A stretch of 64,000 nucleotides of DNA, taken from CAIKZY01 sp044374195 (GTDB lineage Bacteria; Actinomycetota; Actinomycetes; S36-B12). Where the stretch lies: positions 92,961-156,960 of the forward strand of contig JBILOY010000003.1 in NCBI GenBank assembly GCA_044374195.1, given 5' to 3'. The notes below the pieces were generated by a model, which saw only the letters and a list, made by a program, of their open reading frames with translations, was not told the origin of the DNA and ran no database searches. Both the position numbers and the translations under genes were made by a program. The first letter of the stretch is position 1, and every line of letters begins with the position of its first letter. Positions 58,859 to 64,000 of this stretch are shown piece by piece.

Positions 58859-58956
58859 ATGACCCGGAACAAGGCACGTGCAGGGGCGATGCTGCCGGGC
58901 GGGGGTAGCCGGAGTTTGCACGAGTAAAAGCGTGAACTTCGAGGGCTCGCGGACGG
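58859..58956 (+). repeat. Right-arm sequence related to 39285-39379
   Basis: It begins with a 17-base block ATGACCCGGAACAAGGC identical to 39285-39301. Similarity continues, patchily, up to the tRNA repeat. It would be a shared integration arm. Confidence 0.65.
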
Positions 58957-58999
58957 CTCGTCATGCGTAGTTCCGGGGTTCACACCCCCGAGGCGGCTC
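58957..58999 (+). repeat. Decayed tRNA-Thr 3' copy (third att-like site)
   Basis: 39 of 43 bases match 23311-23353; the mismatches include one in the anticodon (CGT CA instead of CGT AA) and two in the T loop. It is not a functional tRNA. Confidence 0.75.
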
Positions 59000-59093
59000 C
59001 AACTTCGTATCCCGTTGCTGTTCAGTTCAACCAGTCGCATGTGAAGTGGGCATTAGGCTTCCACCAAAGCTGACCCTCCCGGAAGGTTCCCTG

Positions 59094-59945
59094 ATGCGTG
59101 TTCGTCAAATCCTCATCGCCCTCTCTTCGCTCGCCGTTGTTGCGGCGGGGCTGACCTTGACACCTTCTGCGTCAGCAGACTCGGTGCAGGTGCAGTCCTA
59201 CCAGCGGGCGGGTCAGACCGAGGCGTGCGCAGCTCAGCCAGGTGAAACCCCATGGCAAGCATCATGGGGGCCTGATTCTTCGTGGAAACCATCATGGGAA
59301 CAGTGGGCGAATAACGGCACTGGTGGATGGACCTGCACCAGGAGCATCACGTGGGCTAAAGATTCATCGTGCGCTACCGGTGGCCCCTATGCACTGGGTG
59401 ATATCGGCCCTGGCTGTGGTCTGGTGTTCCTCATCTCCGGTGGACTGACCTATGAGATGGCACCCAAGAACTGGAATGATCCGACGAATCCAAGTGCAAT
59501 CGATCCTGTCCTTACCTGGTGTGACAACCAAACGACAAATGTTTCAGGAGCCAGTGGTACGGCTGTGGGTACCGGCTCAGCAAATACGGCAGATATGGCC
59601 GCCTCAGTGGCGTGCAGCTCGAATGCTGCCGCGGCAGTTCGGGCCTACGCCCCTGCTGGCACCACCGCCGGGCAGTGGTACTTGCCATCCAAGGATGAGT
59701 TGAATGCGATGTGTAATTACTCGCGAACCTGGACGGGGACCCCGTCCACCAGTGCATGCACAGGTGCGCAGAATGGTTCGTTCGCGAGCAGTGACCATGG
59801 CTTCTCTAGTACCTATTACTGGAGTTCAAGTCAGGTGGACGCGCTATCCGCGTTTTCCCGGAATTTTACTGATGGCGCAAACAACATCGGCTATAAGGAC
59901 AACATCCCTTACACACAGTCAGTTCGTCCGATCCGGGCCTTTTAG
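59094..59945 (+). CDS. Secreted DUF1566/Lcl_C-like protein
   Basis: The 283-residue exported protein has a signal peptide (IALSSLAVVAAG, cut after ASA) and an unusual tryptophan-rich region after it (residues about 55-85). The C-terminal part has GQWYLPSKDELNAMCNY, YYWSSSQVD and QSVRPIRAF, the DUF1566 (Lcl C-terminal) pattern found in surface proteins. ATG 59094 has GGAAGG upstream. Six cysteines suggest disulfides outside the cell. It lies just after the third att-like site. A binding or adhesion role is possible but unproven. Confidence 0.82.
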   Translation: MRVRQILIALSSLAVVAAGLTLTPSASADSVQVQSYQRAGQTEACAAQPGETPWQASWGPDSSWKPSWEQWANNGTGGWTCTRSITWAKDSSCATGGPYALGDIGPGCGLVFLISGGLTYEMAPKNWNDPTNPSAIDPVLTWCDNQTTNVSGASGTAVGTGSANTADMAASVACSSNAAAAVRAYAPAGTTAGQWYLPSKDELNAMCNYSRTWTGTPSTSACTGAQNGSFASSDHGFSSTYYWSSSQVDALSAFSRNFTDGANNIGYKDNIPYTQSVRPIRAF

Positions 59946-60049
59946 CCTGGAATCACCCGGGTCTGGTGAGGCATGTAGGGGGTGAGATTTTTCTGGCGCG
60001 AGATACTGGATTAATGAGCCGGCAACGGCCAGGAGTGGGGGGGGATTTC

Positions 60050-61846
60050 ATGAAATTCAGAGGTACTTTGCGAACCTTCGCGGGTCTGGCGTGCGCAACA
60101 TCGCTACTCGCGGGTCTGACGGGTGCTGTGGCATCGGCGGCTCCAGCGGCCGCAGCCTTCGAGCCGAAGTTGTCCTACTTCAAGTGCCCGCCTAAGTCGC
60201 TGCCCGCTGGCGTGCAGTGCGCCAGGCTCACGGTCCCCTTGGATTGGCAGAACCCCAATGATGGTCGGACGACGACCATTGATGTGCGAGTGATGCGCTC
60301 CAAGGAAGGCAAGGGTGGGCTGACCTTCAACCCGGGCGGACCTGGAGGGTCTGGGATCGAAGCCTTCCCGGCTATCTACTCACTGCTCCCGGATGACGTG
60401 GCATCCACGTTTGATTTTGTGGGATGGGATCCGCGCGGTGTGGGAGGTAGCGGACCGAAGATCACTGGTCCAGCTCAGCCTTTCGTGGGACTCGTTCTGG
60501 CGCCAGGTGAGTCTGGTGGGGCCGAGGTTGCCGGGACCAAGCCGGGTTCACCTGCTGCCAAGGCAGGCCTGGTCAACGGCGACATCATCACCAAGGTCAG
60601 TGATCGCGCAATAAGCAACGTCGCCGATGTGCTCGCGGAAGTCCGCGAGTCTGTGCCGGGCGATTCGCTGGTGGTGGAAATCCGTCGCGGTGGCGCAAGT
60701 CGCGAGGTAACCATCATTGTCGGCTCCCAAGAATCCGGTTGCCAGTATCCAGATCTTTATCCGCCATCGACCGGTCCAGTGGACTGGCGGGAGTTCTGGC
60801 AGAAGTGGGCAGATGAAAATGGGGCGGCTAATGCTGCCTGCCTAGCGGCTAACCCAGATTCCGCTCCGTATGTGGGCACGTGGCAGGTCATTCGTGACCT
60901 CAATGCGCTGCGGGTGGCGCTTGGTTACTCGGCGTGGAACTACTGGGGTATGAGCTACGGCACCCGAATCGGGTACGCCTATGCGCGCACTTTCCCCAGC
61001 AAATTGCGGACTCTGATCATGGACGGCAGTATGCCGGCGGGCGAAACAATCTATGGGCTTGGCACGTCATTTCCGTCCAACTTGTGGATTTCCACGCAAC
61101 TGTTCCCTGCCTTGGCGGCCCCAGAGACGGCGCGCAAGATCACCGTGATCGAGGATTATCTCGATGCCACGGTCTTGGCACTACCCGATGGCACCGAGTT
61201 CACCCGTTGGGATTGGGCAGAGCAATTTCGGTTACTCCTGACGGCCCAGAGTCAGTACCCGGCAGCGCGGGCTCTGATCAACAACTTATACGGGGGCATC
61301 ACCGCGAAGACGCCGGGCGCGCGTGCCAAGCAACTTGCAGTGGTCGCAACTATTGCTGAAGGAGTGCGCTCAGTCATAAAAGATTCTGCAAAAGGAGTGC
61401 CTGTTCAGCAGCTCGTCAACTGCTCGGACCTGCACGATCGCCCGACAGTCGCGGAATTAGCGACCGCCTCGGAACCAATCGCGCGCAACTTTGGTACGAC
61501 GTCACCGACATTCATCTCCAACTCTGCCACATGCTTCGGGCTTGATCCAAAGGACCTGTCGCCTGCTGTCTCCAGTGCACCAGGCATGACCAATCTCAAG
61601 ACACCGCCCCTGTTCGTACTGTCCTCTGGTGATGCGGCAACCCCATGGGTGTGGGGGCGCAGTCTTGCGAATGCTTTCGTAGGGTCACGCACAATCACTT
61701 ACGACAGCACCCAGCATGTCGCTTATCTGTTCACCCCGTCGGATTGTGTTAACGCACCGGTGACCGAGTACCTGCTGACACTCAAGCTTGGCCCCAGAAA
61801 CATCGAATGCGCGTATTTCCCGGACAAGCCTGCGCCGCAGCGGTAG
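60050..61846 (+). CDS. Secreted TAP-family alpha/beta hydrolase with an inserted PDZ domain
   Basis: The 598-residue exported hydrolase has a signal peptide and, like the 20183 gene, NPGGPGGSG, WDPRGVGGSG and the nucleophile in GMSYGTRIG. The acid is probably in SSGDAATPW and the histidine in STQHVAYL. Between WDPRGVGGSG and the lid, about residues 150-230, lies a segment with SPAAKAGLVNGDIITKV and GDSLVVEIRRGG, a PDZ domain as in HtrA proteases. It starts with ATG 60050 after a G-rich site; TTG/ATG starts upstream have no ribosome site. The PDZ may present a C-terminal peptide to the peptidase. Fusion by insertion is unusual. Confidence 0.85.
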   Translation: MKFRGTLRTFAGLACATSLLAGLTGAVASAAPAAAAFEPKLSYFKCPPKSLPAGVQCARLTVPLDWQNPNDGRTTTIDVRVMRSKEGKGGLTFNPGGPGGSGIEAFPAIYSLLPDDVASTFDFVGWDPRGVGGSGPKITGPAQPFVGLVLAPGESGGAEVAGTKPGSPAAKAGLVNGDIITKVSDRAISNVADVLAEVRESVPGDSLVVEIRRGGASREVTIIVGSQESGCQYPDLYPPSTGPVDWREFWQKWADENGAANAACLAANPDSAPYVGTWQVIRDLNALRVALGYSAWNYWGMSYGTRIGYAYARTFPSKLRTLIMDGSMPAGETIYGLGTSFPSNLWISTQLFPALAAPETARKITVIEDYLDATVLALPDGTEFTRWDWAEQFRLLLTAQSQYPAARALINNLYGGITAKTPGARAKQLAVVATIAEGVRSVIKDSAKGVPVQQLVNCSDLHDRPTVAELATASEPIARNFGTTSPTFISNSATCFGLDPKDLSPAVSSAPGMTNLKTPPLFVLSSGDAATPWVWGRSLANAFVGSRTITYDSTQHVAYLFTPSDCVNAPVTEYLLTLKLGPRNIECAYFPDKPAPQR

Positions 61847-61882
61847 CAAGGGGTCATTCAGCGCAACTGCGCCGGCCGACGC

Positions 61883-61944
61883 CTCAGCGCACCACGCGGC
61901 CGGGCACCTCGCGGGAGCCGACCGCCACGACGGCTTCGACCGGT
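61883..61944. repeat. 62-bp direct repeat, copy 2 (gene fragment)
   Basis: Identical to 58246-58307 apart from one base. It encodes, on the minus strand, the C-terminal end of the 58247 protein without the rest. Confidence 0.9.
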
Positions 61945-62096
61945 GCGAGCCTGACCGGCGCGAGGTTGGGTCTGACGCGCATGTATTAAGTGAACCTGAC
62001 CGACACGAACCTGACCGGCGCCAAAATGGATGGTGCACTGATTTACAAAGCGACATGGTGCAGAACGATTACGTCTTCTGGCTGGCTCAGGGGTGA
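61936..62096 (+). pseudogene. Pentapeptide-repeat protein remnant
   Basis: Read in frame from 61936 the sequence gives TGASLTGARLGLT, then a stop (TAA near 61987), then NLTDTNLTGAKMDGALIYKA. A(N/D)LXX-type pentapeptide units on both sides of the stop show that it is a broken gene. It is fused to the copied end of another gene, so it was created by rearrangement. Confidence 0.6.
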
Positions 62097-62267
62097 TTGC
62101 TAGGTGTGCACCTCTTTGCTGTTAACCCACATCGCGATCTAGGACTGTCAACCAAGGCGGCTCCATGCGATGCGGAATATCGTGGACTACTGGGGGCCGT
62201 GGCTTAGCCGTGCGTCGGGAGCTTGTCCCGGCGTGAGGCACCGCTGGTGAGGCCGCGCTCCCGCCTA

Positions 62268-63491
62268 CTAGTTCTGGGGGTAGATGCCATTGGTAGCCAC
62301 CGCCCACCGATAGCCATCAGGCGCGACGATGAGTGGTAGTGAATTGCCCAGAAGTGAGCCAAGGTAGGGGTACTGGCTCTCCGAGATGACAGCTCCGTCC
62401 GCCGGAATGAATGGCGCAGGTAATGGCTGGGCAGTGGTGAAGAGACGGATTTCGCCCAGGTAAGGGCGATCGTCGTTGTCTGAAGGGGTGGGCCAGGATG
62501 AGGGGATGGCGTACGCCGTGAACCCCTTCCCCAGGTAGGCACCGATAGTGGTGTCGATCCGCGCGCCGGCATCCGTCATTTCGTATCGGAATCGACTGGA
62601 GTTGACCGCGGAGAGACGTATCTCGCCAGGAAAGGCATCAGTGACCGCGGTGTTCGAGTACATGCCCTCGATCGCTACCGCCCACTGAAGGCACTTTCCG
62701 TCACCGTTCTTGCCGGTTCGCACCCCCGCCCAGGGGCCGGTCACCTGCGGTAGCGCGAAGGTTCTCTGCCCGTCCCCTCCCCAGGTGTTGCCGAGAAGGG
62801 AAAAGAGCCCCTGGCGCTGGTAGATGTTCACCAGCTGCCCCTCGGCTCGCGCGAATTCCCTCGGGATGGTTGAAATCGCTCCGAGACCTATGCCGCCTAT
62901 CCATGGGTAGGCCCCGATAGTCGCCCCGCCGACGTTCTTGCAGGGGCAGCCTCGGCTGTCGATCACACCTTTCGCCATCCGAGTGCCACAGGTCTTTGCT
63001 GATTGCAGGGCGGGGCTCAGCGCATCAAAGTCGGATGTTGCGCCCGTGAGATCGGCACCGGTCCAGACAGCGTTCGAGATACTCGCGCCTGTCAGTTGCG
63101 CATTGGTCAGGTTTGCAGAGGAGAAATTCGTACCCACGAGGATTGCACCCTTGAGGGAAATGCCCGAAAGATCTATGCCGCTCAGATTCTGGCCCGAAAG
63201 ATCTGCGCCATCGCACATTGCTTTTGGTGCCGGGATGCATACGAGTGCGATTGGTGGCTTGTCGACCGCGAATGAATCCATCTGTTCTGATGTCGCCATC
63301 TCTTCAGTTGATGGATCAGTTGAGCTCTCCGAGGAGCCGGATGGAAGTGATCCCTTGAGCATTCCACTGGCTGCGCTGGATTGGTCACTCGCTGGTGATG
63401 CTGCGGTGTCATCGCTCTCAGAAGATGCTGAGCCGCATGCGGTCAGGAGTAGTCCGGCAATAAATACCTGAGCCAAAACCGATGCCTTCAT
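62268..63491 (-). CDS. Lipoprotein with pentapeptide repeats and phage tail-collar-like domains
   Basis: The 407-residue exported lipoprotein has a signal peptide with lipobox LTAC, then a serine/acid-rich linker (residues about 22-75). A run of pentapeptide repeats follows (DGADLSGQNLSGIDLSGISL and on, residues about 95-150). The C-terminal 220 residues contain ARAEGQLVNIYQRQGLFSLL and GNTWGGDGQRTFALPQVTG, the phage tail-collar pattern, and a second, weaker collar-like copy (EIRLFTTAQPLP to YPYLGSLLGN). Collar domains are known in phage tail fibres and in extracellular adhesins. This combination is unusual and suggests a surface binding protein. Confidence 0.82.
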   Translation of the reverse strand: MKASVLAQVFIAGLLLTACGSASSESDDTAASPASDQSSAASGMLKGSLPSGSSESSTDPSTEEMATSEQMDSFAVDKPPIALVCIPAPKAMCDGADLSGQNLSGIDLSGISLKGAILVGTNFSSANLTNAQLTGASISNAVWTGADLTGATSDFDALSPALQSAKTCGTRMAKGVIDSRGCPCKNVGGATIGAYPWIGGIGLGAISTIPREFARAEGQLVNIYQRQGLFSLLGNTWGGDGQRTFALPQVTGPWAGVRTGKNGDGKCLQWAVAIEGMYSNTAVTDAFPGEIRLSAVNSSRFRYEMTDAGARIDTTIGAYLGKGFTAYAIPSSWPTPSDNDDRPYLGEIRLFTTAQPLPAPFIPADGAVISESQYPYLGSLLGNSLPLIVAPDGYRWAVATNGIYPQN

Positions 63492-63620
63492 GCCTATTCC
63501 CGCCTTAACCGCAGTGATGGACTCCTCAGTGTAGAGACTGCATTGGCAAATGAAGGGGATGTCTACGTCCCTGACAAAGAATTCGACGGCAAGGTTGAGG
63601 ATTCATCTGGGCGAAATCAT

Positions 63621-63640
63621 CAGTTCAGTTCAGTTCAGTT
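63621..63640. repeat. Short tandem repeat CAGTT x4
   Basis: Four exact copies of CAGTT in the intergenic region right of the collar lipoprotein; no gene seen here. Confidence 0.7.
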
Positions 63641-63723
63641 CCGTGAGGTAGCTCCCGGCCGTGCGAAGCACCGCGGCGTGCCCGGAGTTTTGGTGAAGCT
63701 TGCCGGGCGAGCCAGGGAGTTGC

Positions 63724-64000
63724 TCATCTCCGTTTGTCTCGATCGGCGCCCTTGCGCCAGGCCGAGAAGGAACCGGCTGCCCCACCATGCGGCTTTACGA
63801 GCCAAGGCCACGGGTGCACTTCGCTCGGCTTGATGAGGTCAGCTCTGCGACGCCAACCCGGTACTGGCGCGAAGGTCGTGGCAACCCCACCGCCTCTCAA
63901 CACGTCAATCGGATTACCTCGCCAGATCTGCACCTCACGACGAGTGGCGAGATCAGCAAGACTCTCAGTCAAGAACACCAGTCGTTTGCCCGTGAGCTTG
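63724..64000 (-). CDS. Partial gene at the right edge, unidentified
   Basis: The minus-strand frame is open to the window end, so the 5' part is missing. The visible C-terminal 92 or so residues include FLTESLADL, WRGNPIDVL and SEVHPWPWLVKPHGG. The first part faintly resembles the N-terminal domain of DNA photolyases (aspartate/leucine-rich helix, then RGDP/RGNP), but no FAD-binding region is visible and I do not claim that function. The end is rich in basic residues. Confidence 0.45.
   Translation of the reverse strand, partial: KLTGKRLVFLTESLADLATRREVQIWRGNPIDVLRGGGVATTFAPVPGWRRRADLIKPSEVHPWPWLVKPHGGAAGSFSAWRKGADRDKRR

Larger units (their letters stand above)
39422..58999. mobile_element. 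Putative second island B, in tandem with island A
   Basis: The segment lies between the perfect tRNA 3' copy (39380-39422) and a decayed copy (58957-58999, 4 mismatches in 43). The DNA left of both copies is also related. It carries a second catabolic cluster with its own IclR regulator, and toward its right side an AT-rich gene and an inverted 141-bp repeat. No integrase is visible. It could also be older flanking DNA containing an earlier insertion scar. Confidence 0.5.
61847..62267. other. Remnant-containing intergenic region
   Basis: The 421-base gap holds a copy of a gene end (61883), pentapeptide-repeat remnants (61936-62096) and, at 62155-62164, AGGCGGCTCC, a fragment equal to the last bases of the tRNA repeat. 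No intact gene is visible. Confidence 0.6.

Noticed and set aside
63543..63833. Plus-strand 96-codon frame between the collar lipoprotein and the right edge
   Set aside because: It lacks a ribosome site, spans a simple repeat and overlaps the minus-strand partial gene; no family resemblance.
63724..64000. DNA photolyase gene at the right edge
   Set aside because: Only a faint N-terminal resemblance is visible and the diagnostic region lies outside the window, so I give no function.
1..64000. CRISPR array, rRNA genes, prophage structural genes
   Set aside because: No regularly spaced direct repeats, rRNA segments or phage head/tail gene run were seen; the collar-like domain is part of a lipoprotein.

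Overview
The window is 64 kb of high-GC DNA from an actinobacterium (Actinomycetota). The evidence is gene order and family type. A TadZ/Ssd-like gene, tadA, tadB, tadC, a Flp-type pilin, TadE-like genes and a DECH-box helicase are followed further on by topA, tmk and holB, an order typical of actinobacteria. hppA carries the K+-independent signature, and start codons are often GTG or TTG. I cannot name a genus; a free-living aquatic or soil lineage would fit, but that is a guess.

Layout. (1) 1-23.3 kb looks like core chromosome: a Tad pilus/secretion operon, a Phd/YefM-RelE toxin-antitoxin pair, an MrfA-like helicase, a glpK/glpA-like operon, a VapBC pair, a STAS protein, H+-pyrophosphatase, topoisomerase I, thymidylate kinase, DNA polymerase III delta', a secreted TAP-type hydrolase and an MFS exporter, ending at a complete tRNA-Thr(CGT). 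(2) 23.35-39.42 kb is a putative genomic island (A). Its right end is a perfect 43-bp copy of the 3' part of that tRNA. It carries a CUT1-type sugar ABC transporter, an IclR regulator, a Gfo/Idh/MocA dehydrogenase, an alpha/beta hydrolase, an HDAC-like amidohydrolase, a PF04199 cyclase/hydrolase, an aldehyde dehydrogenase, an IolD-like ring-opening enzyme, an SDR, an HIBADH-type dehydrogenase and a PfpI-like protein. Promoters across it share the 13-bp palindrome ACAAY-N3-RTTGT. (3) 39.42-59.0 kb is a second unit (B) ending in a decayed copy of the same tRNA 3' end. On the minus strand it has GH88 unsaturated glucuronyl hydrolase, KdgK-like kinase, KDPG aldolase and two SDRs. On the plus strand it has an IclR regulator, an RbsBAC-type ABC importer and a translationally coupled chain of SDR, CoA-transferase, acyl-CoA dehydrogenase, aldehyde dehydrogenase, NDMA-type alcohol dehydrogenase, enoyl-CoA hydratase and MaoC dehydratase. 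(4) 56.3-64 kb holds secreted or surface proteins of odd architecture: a seven-repeat SBBP protein in AT-rich DNA, a DUF1566-like protein, a TAP hydrolase with an inserted PDZ domain, a lipoprotein joining pentapeptide repeats to phage tail-collar-like domains, and gene fragments.

How the genes work together. Island A looks like an import-and-degrade module for a cyclitol-like or modified sugar-like compound: it has an IolD ring-opening enzyme but none of the other usual inositol genes. Island B looks like a catabolon in which a uronate part is cleaved and sent through 2-keto-3-deoxygluconate to pyruvate and glyceraldehyde 3-phosphate. A second, alcohol- or acid-like part would be oxidised alcohol to aldehyde to acid, activated with CoA and taken through beta-oxidation-type steps. 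Both assignments are inference from gene content. No integrase gene is visible in either island.
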